Shown: one piece after another, positions 41,001 through 43,952 of the stretch
Layout of the letters: each line of letters starts with the position of its first letter
Numbering within the stretch: position 1 is the stretch's first letter
Source of the DNA: Trichostrongylus colubriformis
Lineage: Eukaryota; Nematoda; Chromadorea; Rhabditida; Trichostrongylidae
Assembly (NCBI GenBank): GCA_963978905.1
Contig: OZ022261.1
Coordinates: 6,015,992-6,079,991 of the forward strand
Direction of reading: 5' to 3'
Length of the DNA: 64,000 bases
The notes under the pieces: model-generated
The model's database searches: none
What the model was told of the DNA's origin: nothing
What the model saw: only the letters and a program-made list of their open reading frames with translations
Made by a program: the position numbers and the translations under genes

Positions 41001-43940
41001 CAAGATTCAATAGTAGCAAAAAATATCTTTTGTACACTACTGTGTCATCTACTAGAAAAGGAGGTACCAGTACCGGATGTAGTCACCTTGAAAGCGGCAA
41101 CAATGGTTTGATGTGCAAACGTCTTTAGGTGAGAATACCTAGGGAGGGAAGATCCACGACAGCGACCTAGCGGTGGACAGCGAACATTGAATTAAGAGTT
41201 AAGAAGTGTCAAAAAGTAAGAACTGAAATTGAGAGAAAAATAAAATTTAAAAAAATTTGAATGGTGTTGGCCACCACGGTTTCTCGTTCTTGTTGGACCC
41301 CAGGCGGCACGTGTGGAGAGGGAGGAACAAAAGTTCCCTCGAGAACTTGTCATCTCCATAGCAAGTGGAGAGATTGGATCAATCCAAATGAACCTTCAAT
41401 TCTCATGCCTGTCCTTTTCACGAACTCCACCCAGAGAAGTTTCTGGAAGCCTCCGAAAATTTCGGGACCAAAGTCATAAAAGGTGTTTGTTTAAACCCGA
41501 CTATGTACTGGCTTACAAATGCTGCAGCCACAGAAATGGTGGTGGAAGCCCGACGAGTATGCTCGAATCCCTGCGAAAGCACAAAACGAATAGTAATGTC
41601 GCAGAAGCGCTATACTAGACATCGTGAAAGTTAAGTGGCAAGAACCAATTCCAGATAATAACAAATTTGAAGAATAAATCTCGCTTCCCTTCTTCTCCAC
41701 ACTGTCAAGATTTTGGGGAACGAGATGAAGAAAGAGTTTAGAAAAAGGTAATTAAGTGCTGCTCTTTCAAACAATTTACCAACTCTTGCATCACTATCAT
41801 TTTTATATTTTTCGTGCCGAAACTTGTTAATGACAAAGTAGTGATACTGACAATCATGCGAAGGTTGCTCCCTAAAACCCAGATTTCATTCTGCTTTAAC
41901 ATGATGAACGGAACAGGAGATCACTCAGGTATAGATGCCGTGCCGTACATAAAACACCAGCTCTAGAGAATGATGTGAATGCAGGACTTCGCAAGAGGCC
42001 GTTGAAACCTGAGCAACTGAGGGACCAAACTACGGTGCGCTGCGATAGGATAAACCCTGACTACTCCGCGGCGCGAATCCTCCGTACCCTTCTTCCTTCG
42101 AGTCAACTTGCATTGGAATGCCTGAACCTATTTGTTTGTGGCGGTGGTGGTGTAGTGACAGATTGCGCACACCTCCAGTGACATGGTGCCGGGATCAACT
42201 CCTACATCGATTTCGGCCCAGGCCACGCAAGCTTCCCATCTCACCGGGTAGATAAATTTTTCAGATTCGTTCGGAAGGATAAAAGCACCGACTTGAACAT
42301 CGGCTGGCACCTGCAAGTTTGTGTATACATAGGCCAAATCGCATTTACCTGCCACTACGGCTGGGAAGGAACTAATATGCGTGGGGCATCCCGGAGAGGA
42401 TTTATTTATAGTTGACACATTGGCTAGAACTTCATATCTATTAACGCTGAAAACACACGTTCATCCACTGATAAGGGCTTCCTAAAGTTGGCGACTGCAC
42501 TACACCATGACCTCCATGCGCAGCCAATATCAACGATCTCGTTAAAATTCCTACAAGTTCATAATATTGCCTTAACCTGCCTAATTAATATACTTCTTAG
42601 TCAGTGAAAAGAGCAATCTCAAGTTAACAAGTAAAATAATTCGAGGCAACGCTTCTTTTCAAAATAGAATTCTATGGAACAACTGGGATTATTTCTTGTT
42701 GTCTCAGAGAAGCCGTCATATGAATTAAAACGGTAATTACACGATCGTTCAAAGCCTAATCAGTATCAGATAAGTCGGAAATAGCTAAATCACAGGAGAT
42801 TTGAACATGATTATATCGTGAGCCCGATATGTCACACGCTCTTCATAGAATATGACAGCGGCAAGGATATGCCATTTTTACTTTGAACTGCTCAAATTTT
42901 AAATTAATATGGACAATTTCAGATGACTCTGGACATTTTTCAAATTAGTGTGGGCGTTTCTAAAATCACCCAAGATACTGTTCAAATCAGATTGGGCGTT
43001 TTACAAACAACCTAGGATATTTCTACAATGAATTTGATGTTTTTTCACTACTTCCCCCCCCCCCCCCCTCCCACGGGGAATTTTCCAAAATGGAGGCTTT
43101 TTGAGTCAAAGCGGACATCTTTCATCCCAAGCTAGACACTTCCGATACCCTTTTTCGCTTTCTTTGGATTTCTTATTGAGCCCTTGGTGATTTGAAAAAA
43201 CGTTCAGTTTGATTCGAAAGATGTACGGGATTATTTGGAAACCTTCCATACTGCTTCAAAAAATCCTTGTGATGATGTGTTGAATCGAAAAATGTCCTAG
43301 GTGATTCGAAAAACGATCGATTTAAAGAGTAAATTCTGTCAACCATAAAAATACTTACGGAACCCATTAATGAGACTAACCCTTTTCCATTCTATTCAAC
43401 GAGACTGACTGCAATAACATTCAAATAAGAAAAGGCATTCCATTGTGAAGGACATATTAACACCAGATGTTTACCAAAGATTTTTTGACTACAGTATTCT
43501 AACTGCATGCTTACATGTTGTATTTTACAGAATTCACGACACATCTCAGGATTCATTGATTCCCACCTCTTAAATCTCTTCACTTTCGCATGAAGCTATC
43601 ATAATAATGTCATGATAATGTGAGATAATTCAAATGAATGATAATGGAATAAATAATTAATGCTTATTCTCATTGCTTTAACAAATTGGATTATAGCAAT
43701 AACAACAAAACGAATTCACTGTATTGGCCCATGAATATATAAAAACAATAAAGCTGATGTGATCAGCCTTTCTAGAACGAACTTTGAACGCTGTTTTGTT
43801 CTTTTGCTTTTCCATTTGCTTACCTTGGCTTCAAAATGTATACCGTGCTGGTAGGCAAGCTCGTTGTGAAGTGGGATGCGGCAGTCGTAGAGGTCATCTG
43901 CGATAATGTCATAAGGTCCATGCTTCTTGCGGACCGGCAT
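1921..43940 (-). CDS. dyc-1: NOS1AP/CAPON orthologue (DYC-1-like), 20 coding exons
   Basis: This is a PTB-domain adaptor protein. In C. elegans, DYC-1 works with dystrophin (DYS-1) and zyxin at muscle dense bodies; mammalian NOS1AP links nitric-oxide synthase to partners. I joined 20 exons by hand. Every junction has GT..AG ends and compatible phase, giving 870 residues. Residues 1-190 or so form the PTB domain, with the family blocks [71 protein letters not shown] and [12 protein letters not shown]. About 236-370 is Gln/Pro/Ser-rich. About 476-557 is the NOS1AP coiled coil ([25 protein letters not shown]). About 600-870 is charged. The end, EDYLK, lacks the mammalian PDZ-binding tail. Introns reach 7.5 kb and carry transposons. 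Extra or alternative exons may be missing between 14.4 and 15.7 kb and between 17.4 and 24 kb. Confidence 0.93.
2074..5325. other. Intron 19, distal part, with unassigned reading frames
   Basis: No family is recognised. At 2821-3129 (+) and 2901-3101 (-) both strands are open and both read plausibly. The minus frame contains [17 protein letters not shown] and ends RTVVE, and the plus frame contains [17 protein letters not shown], so I cannot tell which, if either, was coding. About 3188-3420 is a diverged, reversed copy of the repeat at 12430-12600. Confidence 0.4.
3255..3400 (-). repeat. Dispersed repeat family R2, copy 1 (reverse)
   Basis: The reverse complement shares ordered blocks with 12475-12590: ACGGCTGG, then GGTCTTATTTCTCG against GGTTCTTATTTTTCGGG, then TTCATTCCGT and TTTCGTAC. 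Related blocks occur near 10.2, 16.5, 30.3 and 39.5 kb. It is non-coding and of unknown class. Confidence 0.5.
5326..6223 (+). mobile_element. Mariner element with internal deletion, TA target duplication
   Basis: The 898 bp element is bounded by inverted repeats: TTAGGTTGTTCCAAAAGTC at the left and its imperfect complement ending GGACAACCTAA at the right. A TA dinucleotide lies directly outside each end (5324-5325 and 6224-6225), the expected mariner target duplication. Full mariners are about 1.3 kb, so roughly 0.4 kb is missing. The loss falls inside the transposase between the helix-turn-helix region and the middle of the catalytic domain. It sits in intron 19 of the dyc-1-like gene, antisense to it. 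Confidence 0.93.
5490..6105 (+). pseudogene. Decayed mariner transposase
   Basis: The frame from the ATG at 5490 begins [18 protein letters not shown] and continues with [18 protein letters not shown] and DKPRLG, the mariner DNA-binding domain with its WVSH-type linker gone. It then jumps to [20 protein letters not shown] and [11 protein letters not shown], which carries the second catalytic Asp. The first Asp (TxDE) is lost in the deletion. A frameshift near 5870, where a short GCTCCCATTTC unit is duplicated, moves the C-terminal part ([17 protein letters not shown], then [13 protein letters not shown]) to another frame that ends at 6105. It cannot encode an active enzyme. Confidence 0.92.
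6235..6305 (-). other. tRNA-like relic (box A and box B look-alikes)
   Basis: On the minus strand the segment reads GTAGCTTAGGTGG followed, 18 bases on, by AGAGTTCGACTCTCT, resembling a tRNA D-arm and T-arm. The distance between them is too short for a full tRNA, and I cannot draw a good acceptor or anticodon stem. It is probably a truncated tRNA pseudogene or SINE head next to the mariner insertion, or chance. Confidence 0.2.
6319..6447 (+). CDS. Short unassigned plus-strand ORF, 42 codons
   Basis: The sequence after a TTGTAG acceptor-like site reads [14 protein letters not shown], continues [15 protein letters not shown] and stops at TAG. A donor-like GTTAAT follows DQK, so it could instead be a first exon. 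Composition looks protein-like and there is a fair initiation context (GGAAATGA). I do not recognise a family, and it lies inside intron 19 of the opposite-strand gene. It may be chance. Confidence 0.22.
   Translation: MTEGFEIAANRGKRIDEDSTGLAVTMFTTFFDGTVKDQKVNQ
7450..7720. repeat. Hairpin MITE with ~130 bp inverted arms
   Basis: The left arm (CAAAGTTCCACGCGAAGAAG, then GGGGCGGACGACGGGGCGAGG) is matched in reverse by the right arm (GCCCCGTCGTCCGCC and TTTTTCGCGTGAAACTTTG). The arms meet near 7585 with almost no spacer. No transposase is present, so this is a non-autonomous foldback or MITE. It lies 150 bases from exon 19. Confidence 0.85.
7872..7985 (-). CDS. dyc-1: dyc-1 exon 19
   Basis: Acceptor CTCTCAG, donor GTTAGT; 38 codons, phase 0 at both ends (residues 783-820). 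It reads [19 protein letters not shown] and then [15 protein letters not shown]. It is proline/serine-rich and without a known motif. Reading through the donor gives 13 more codons before a stop at about 7830, a possible alternative end. Confidence 0.75.
8184..8391 (-). CDS. dyc-1: dyc-1 exon 18
   Basis: Acceptor AATTACAG, donor GTTAGT; one base completes an Arg codon from exon 17, then 69 codons (residues 714-782). The sequence is strongly charged: [32 protein letters not shown], then [18 protein letters not shown] second open frame over the same bases is Arg-rich and does not keep phase with its neighbours. Confidence 0.85.
8625..9760 (-). mobile_element. Mariner element, degenerate, minus strand
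   Basis: The 3' end of the element is at 8625, where TTAGATTGTCCGGAAAG follows a TA. The matching 5' inverted repeat is not visible near 9.7 kb, so the right boundary is approximate and the end is lost or badly diverged. The element fills half of intron 18 and lies in the same direction as the dyc-1-like gene. It contains a 13-base C run at 8929-8941. Confidence 0.85.
8700..9720 (-). pseudogene. Decayed mariner transposase (D,D34D type)
   Basis: Reading on the minus strand, the HTH region ([24 protein letters not shown]) is followed by [10 protein letters not shown], where the next codon, expected to be Trp, is a TAG stop. Then comes [16 protein letters not shown] and the first catalytic block [34 protein letters not shown] follows. 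The C-terminal part with [18 protein letters not shown] is in another frame, and the second Asp block (LLHDNARPH in the family) is corrupted. Stops and frameshifts make it inactive. Confidence 0.92.
10081..10340 (+). repeat. Dispersed repeat family R2, copy 2
   Basis: The segment carries the family blocks TCTACCCCTCAACGG, TAGTGATGC, GGGTTCTTTTTGCCCG and CTCATTC, then a TTTACATTCC tract. The same order of blocks is seen at 39.4-39.7 kb and, reversed, at 16.4-16.6 kb. An open frame through it is not supported by any family. Confidence 0.4.
10834..10946 (-). CDS. dyc-1: dyc-1 exon 17
   Basis: Acceptor CTTCTAG, donor GTGAGA; 37 codons plus two bases (residues 676-712, 713 split). It begins [19 protein letters not shown] and ends [12 protein letters not shown]. 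The split Arg codon joins exactly to exon 18. The start is acidic, then basic, suggesting a disordered linker. Confidence 0.88.
11748..11828 (-). CDS. dyc-1: dyc-1 exon 16
   Basis: Acceptor TTACGAG, donor GTGAGC; 27 codons in phase 0 (residues 649-675): [15 protein letters not shown] followed by [12 protein letters not shown]. The acceptor lacks the usual pyrimidine run, but the phase and composition fit. Confidence 0.82.
11944..12081 (-). CDS. dyc-1: dyc-1 exon 15
   Basis: Acceptor TTTGTAG, donor GTGATC; 46 codons in phase 0 (residues 603-648): [17 protein letters not shown] and then [17 protein letters not shown]. The acidic serine-rich end recalls the similarly placed acidic stretch of mammalian NOS1AP, but I see no strict motif. 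Confidence 0.88.
12430..12600 (+). repeat. Dispersed repeat family R2, copy 3
   Basis: This is the partner of the reversed copy at 3255-3400 (ACGGCTGG, GGTTCTTATTTTTCGGG, CTCATTCCGT and TTTCGTAC in order). It lies in the intron between exons 14 and 15. Confidence 0.5.
12780..13010. repeat. GC-rich MITE-like segment
   Basis: A GC-rich block ends with GGTGACCAGTCGGACAGTCC and TGACGCATACCC. The same end motif (in reverse, GCGTCAGGACTGTCC) marks the MITE at 13962-14096, so this is probably a more decayed member. Its left end is not clear to me. Confidence 0.4.
13592..13726 (-). CDS. dyc-1: dyc-1 exon 14
   Basis: Acceptor TTATAG, donor GTGAGG; 45 codons in phase 0 (residues 558-602): [20 protein letters not shown], then [18 protein letters not shown]. 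If the donor is not used, the frame stays open to a stop at 13457, giving an acidic tail ([14 protein letters not shown]). That would be a shorter isoform. Confidence 0.88.
13784..13903 (-). CDS. dyc-1: dyc-1 exon 13 (coiled coil)
   Basis: Acceptor TTCTTAG, donor GTAAGT; 40 codons, phase 0 (residues 518-557). [20 protein letters not shown] and [11 protein letters not shown] match the second half of the NOS1AP coiled coil in heptad spacing and sequence. It is the most conserved part of the protein outside the PTB domain and would mediate self-association or partner binding. Confidence 0.95.
13962..14096. repeat. MITE inside a 216 bp intron
   Basis: GTGCGTCAGGACTGTCC at the left and GGACTGTATAAG's counterpart (CTTATACAGTCCTACCGCAC) at the right form imperfect inverted ends around a GC-rich core with repeated GCGCG. 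The element takes up most of the intron between exons 12 and 13 (13904-14119), starting about 58 bases from exon 13 and ending about 24 bases from exon 12. Confidence 0.65.
14120..14245 (-). CDS. dyc-1: dyc-1 exon 12 (coiled coil)
   Basis: Acceptor ATTTAG, donor GTGAGT; 42 codons, phase 0 (residues 476-517). [38 protein letters not shown] is the first half of the NOS1AP coiled coil. Mammalian NOS1AP has LLxSQLEQ and HLLKDQLAAEAAARLEAQ at the same place. This match, with the PTB domain, identifies the gene. Confidence 0.95.
14299..14451 (-). CDS. dyc-1: dyc-1 exon 11
   Basis: Acceptor CTTGCAG, donor GTTGGC; 51 codons, phase 0 (residues 425-475): [20 protein letters not shown], then [19 protein letters not shown] and TRSLDQ. 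It leads directly into the coiled coil and has no named motif. Confidence 0.88.
14617..14685. repeat. Hairpin MITE, short copy
   Basis: TGTCAGGATTTCGCACC at the left is the complement of GGTGCGAAATCCTGACA at the right, with TGTCGCAAGCGAAGC between. The flank TAAATGTACACACCC is shared with the longer relative at 48930-49169, whose arms are the same sequence. Confidence 0.8.
15333..15560. repeat. GC-rich dispersed repeat, copy B, with inverted flank
   Basis: 15398-15553 matches 1657-1816. Just before it, 15333-15385 holds an inverted piece of the same unit (CTCTGCCTCGCTGCC, CGCAGCCACGCCCT), so the copy is part hairpin. It lies in the intron between exons 10 and 11. Confidence 0.65.
15713..15880 (-). 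CDS. dyc-1: dyc-1 exon 10
   Basis: Acceptor CATTCAG, donor GTAACA; 56 codons, phase 0 (residues 369-424): [20 protein letters not shown], then [17 protein letters not shown] and SHSMYYP. Tyr/Pro/Ser-rich, probably disordered. 1.26 kb separate it from exon 11, and another phase-0 exon could lie between. Confidence 0.88.
15909..16083 (-). CDS. dyc-1: dyc-1 exon 9 (glutamine-rich)
   Basis: Acceptor TTTCCAG, donor GTAAGT; completes a split Ala codon and adds 58 codons (residues 310-368). [36 protein letters not shown] and then a glutamine run near [12 protein letters not shown]. Mammalian NOS1AP also has a poly-Gln stretch before its coiled coil. Confidence 0.92.
16399..16640 (-). repeat. Dispersed repeat family R2, copy 4 (reverse)
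   Basis: The reverse strand carries GCATCCACCCCACAATGG, TTAGTGATGC and AAAGGGGCG, the core of the family seen at 10.1 and 39.4 kb. It is intronic. Confidence 0.4.
17215..17438 (-). CDS. dyc-1: dyc-1 exon 8 (glutamine-rich)
   Basis: Acceptor CGTTTCAG, donor GTGAGC; 74 codons plus two bases (residues 236-309, 310 split). [20 protein letters not shown], then [19 protein letters not shown] and [10 protein letters not shown]. Low-complexity Gln-rich linker. The split Ala codon joins to exon 9. Confidence 0.9.
18909..18996 (+). repeat. 62 bp tandem duplication
   Basis: TACATGGCATTTAGTACTTT, followed by TAGTTT, occurs at 18909 and again at 18971, a period of 62 bases. The sequence is AT-rich and non-coding. 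Confidence 0.8.
22641..22688 (+). repeat. (CTT/CTC)n polypyrimidine microsatellite
   Basis: Repeated TTCTCC triplet units make an almost pure pyrimidine strand of about 48 bases. It could form triplex DNA but is most simply a microsatellite. Confidence 0.85.
24065..24204 (-). CDS. dyc-1: dyc-1 exon 7
   Basis: Acceptor GGTTTAG, donor GTTTGT; two bases complete an Ala codon, then 46 codons (residues 190-235): [19 protein letters not shown], then [19 protein letters not shown]. Acidic, serine-rich linker right after the PTB domain. The phase fits exon 6. Confidence 0.9.
24325..24436 (-). CDS. dyc-1: dyc-1 exon 6 (PTB C-terminal helix)
   Basis: Acceptor TGTTCAG, donor GTGACA; 37 codons plus one base (residues 152-188). 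[20 protein letters not shown] is the closing helix of the NOS1AP PTB domain, followed by a charged [16 protein letters not shown]. Both exon 5 and the alternative start exon at 25369-25533 end in phase 0 and can join it. Confidence 0.96.
25369..25533 (-). CDS. dyc-1: Candidate alternative first exon of dyc-1 (short isoform)
   Basis: From the ATG at 25533 the minus frame gives 55 codons: [35 protein letters not shown] and ending DDDPVLE before a GTACAG donor. It ends in phase 0, which exactly fits exon 6. An in-frame TGA lies at 25561-25563 with no AG between it and the ATG, so the segment must be a start exon and not an internal one. It would replace residues 1-151 and so remove most of the PTB domain. 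C. elegans dyc-1 is, as I recall, known in long and short forms. There is no homologue I can cite for these residues. It could be a chance ORF. Confidence 0.45.
27192..27353 (-). CDS. Candidate cassette exon inside intron 5
   Basis: Bounded by GAAACAG and a strong GTAAGC donor, the frame is open for 54 codons in phase 0 at both ends: [18 protein letters not shown], then [17 protein letters not shown] and LINDSLL. If spliced between exons 5 and 6 it would insert into the PTB domain, so it more likely belongs to an alternative 5' region or is chance. No family is recognised. Confidence 0.28.
28053..28727. mobile_element. Palindromic (head-to-head) mariner derivative
   Basis: The ends are TTAGGTTGGCAACTAAGTAA and its exact complement, flanked by TA at 28051-28052 and 28728-28729. 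Unlike a normal mariner, the whole element is an inverted repeat: arms of about 306 and 324 bases around a 45-base centre. Each arm is the 3' part of a mariner gene. The right arm encodes [19 protein letters not shown] on the plus strand, and the left arm the same on the minus strand. The centre marks the joint of two 3' halves. It has no complete transposase and would depend on one supplied from elsewhere. Confidence 0.93.
30066..30212. repeat. 147 bp MITE with 38 bp inverted ends
   Basis: GGCCGCCGTCAGAC at the left end, followed by a doubled GCGATTTT unit, is mirrored by GCAAAATCGC repeats and GTCTGACGACGGCC at the right. The inner part also has partial symmetry. No coding capacity. Confidence 0.85.
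30255..30500 (+). repeat. Dispersed repeat family R2, copy 5
   Basis: GGGCTCTTATTTCTCG, CTACTGTTACACTGC and CTTTCATATTTCCAG are in the same order as in the copies at 10.2 and 39.5 kb, with considerable divergence. Confidence 0.4.
31281..31389 (-). CDS. dyc-1: dyc-1 exon 5 (PTB core)
   Basis: Acceptor ATTCCAG, donor GTTCGT; one base completes an Arg codon, then 36 codons (to residue 151). [20 protein letters not shown], then [16 protein letters not shown], is almost identical to the corresponding part of mammalian NOS1AP. The exon forms the central strands of the PTB fold. Confidence 0.98.
31795..33360 (+). mobile_element. LINE fragment A: decayed reverse transcriptase
   Basis: Scattered over three frames are the blocks of a non-LTR reverse transcriptase: [35 protein letters not shown], then [27 protein letters not shown] and the catalytic [10 protein letters not shown] (FADD at 32667-32678). 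[20 protein letters not shown] and C-terminal zinc-knuckle-like remains follow. There are several frameshifts and stops. The 5' endonuclease part is not visible. It lies in intron 4 of the dyc-1-like gene, antisense to it. The clade (RTE- or CR1-like) is not certain. Confidence 0.88.
33690..37760 (+). mobile_element. LINE B: decayed RTE-type element
   Basis: An endonuclease comes first (33.7-34.4 kb): [22 protein letters not shown], then [30 protein letters not shown]. After a basic linker (34.6-34.9 kb) and about 1.3 kb of unrelated sequence (35.2-36.5 kb), the RT part follows: [11 protein letters not shown] near 36.85 kb, [19 protein letters not shown] near 37.06 kb, FYADALI (YADD active site with the second Asp changed to Ala, 37155-37166), and C-terminal WRATTKK-like remains near 37.65 kb. 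Many frameshifts; inactive. Antisense to the host gene in intron 4. A 222-codon open minus frame at 34527-35195 is only its shadow. Confidence 0.85.
38015..38692 (-). mobile_element. Mariner with long (~145 bp) inverted repeats and deleted catalytic domain
   Basis: TA dinucleotides at 38013-38014 and 38693-38694 flank ends that match from CGTGGGTCACTATTTATATT inwards for about 145 bases with scattered changes. The core encodes, on the minus strand, only the first part of a mariner transposase: [29 protein letters not shown], then [20 protein letters not shown], and a WNPHNLT remnant. The DDD/DDE catalytic part is missing. The protein is close to the type found in many insects and nematodes with a GAPSKATV-type HTH. 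It is in intron 4. Confidence 0.9.
38160..38540 (-). pseudogene. N-terminal mariner transposase fragment
   Basis: The frame has the first HTH ([20 protein letters not shown]), the linker [10 protein letters not shown] and then, after a frame change, the second HTH ([25 protein letters not shown]) and an RWxPHNLT motif. It stops before the first catalytic Asp. It could at most bind DNA. Confidence 0.85.
38912..38976 (-). CDS. dyc-1: dyc-1 exon 4 (PTB)
   Basis: Acceptor ATTTCAG, donor GTAATT; 21 codons plus two bases (residues 94-114): [20 protein letters not shown], then YR split with exon 5. Mammalian NOS1AP has WTWDESKMLVMQDPIYR here. The exon is short, and its place is fixed by homology and phase. 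Confidence 0.96.
39069..39158 (-). CDS. dyc-1: dyc-1 exon 3 (PTB)
   Basis: Acceptor GTTTCAG, donor GTAATT; 30 codons, phase 0 (residues 64-93): [20 protein letters not shown] and [10 protein letters not shown]. It matches the YEFKAKNIKKKKVSIMVSVDG region of NOS1AP. Confidence 0.97.
39355..39680 (+). repeat. Dispersed repeat family R2, copy 6
   Basis: The segment has TGCATCACCCCCTTCAGTGA, TGCACGGCGC, then TTATTCCTTTCTTTCTACTA and CTTTTATGTTC, following the block order of the other copies. It lies in the 630 bp intron between exons 2 and 3 and takes up about half of it. Confidence 0.45.
39789..39860 (-). CDS. dyc-1: dyc-1 exon 2 (PTB)
   Basis: Acceptor TTTTCAG, donor GTATGT; 24 codons, phase 0 (residues 40-63): [20 protein letters not shown] and RRVR. 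I chose the donor at 39783-39788 over a nearer GTTAGG because it has the better consensus and restores the Ile/Val-Arg pair that NOS1AP has before YEFKA. Confidence 0.97.
42130..42370 (+). mobile_element. tRNA-derived SINE
   Basis: A polymerase III promoter pattern is visible: TGGTGTAGTGACAGATTGCG as box A region and GCCGGGATCAACTCC as box B, about 35 bases apart. A body follows with TTCGGAAGGATAAAAGCACC and GGCACCTGCAAGTTTGTG, which I recall as recurrent in hookworm genomes. The open minus frame across it (96 codons) is a by-product. It sits in intron 1. Confidence 0.6.
42890..43330 (+). repeat. Degenerate short-period repeat block
   Basis: Variants of CAAATTAGTGTGGGCGTTTC and CAAATCAGATTGGGCGTTTT recur at spacings of about 35-45 bases, and the right half repeats GATTCGAAAAA-like units. 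A C run (43054-43068) interrupts it. Old, diverged satellite-like sequence. Confidence 0.5.
43824..43940 (-). CDS. dyc-1: dyc-1 exon 1 (start, PTB N-terminus)
   Basis: ATG at 43940, donor GTAAGC; 39 codons, phase 0. [20 protein letters not shown], then [22 protein letters not shown]1AP begins [35 protein letters not shown]-like, so the start is secure: it is the first Met, and homology extends almost to it. Confidence 0.97.
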
Positions 43941-43952
43941 CTCAACCGCACT
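43941..43952 (-). promoter_or_regulatory. 3' splice acceptor 10 bases before the ATG (SL trans-splice or 5' UTR intron)
   Basis: On the minus strand the sequence is ATATGTTTTAG, then TGCGGTTGAG and the ATG. An acceptor so close to the start is typical of SL1/SL2 trans-spliced nematode mRNAs. A cis-spliced 5' UTR exon further upstream is the alternative, and sequence alone does not decide. Confidence 0.6.

Larger units (their letters stand above)
39861..43823. other. Intron 1 (4.0 kb)
   Basis: No coding exon is recognised. Contents: a SINE at about 42130-42370, a degenerate internally repeated stretch at 42890-43330 and a 15-base C run at 43054-43068. Two overlapping open plus frames at 41261-41618 have no support. 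Confidence 0.45.

Noticed and set aside
42128..42418. 96-codon minus-strand frame in intron 1
   Set aside because: It runs through a tRNA-derived SINE and owes its openness to that sequence.
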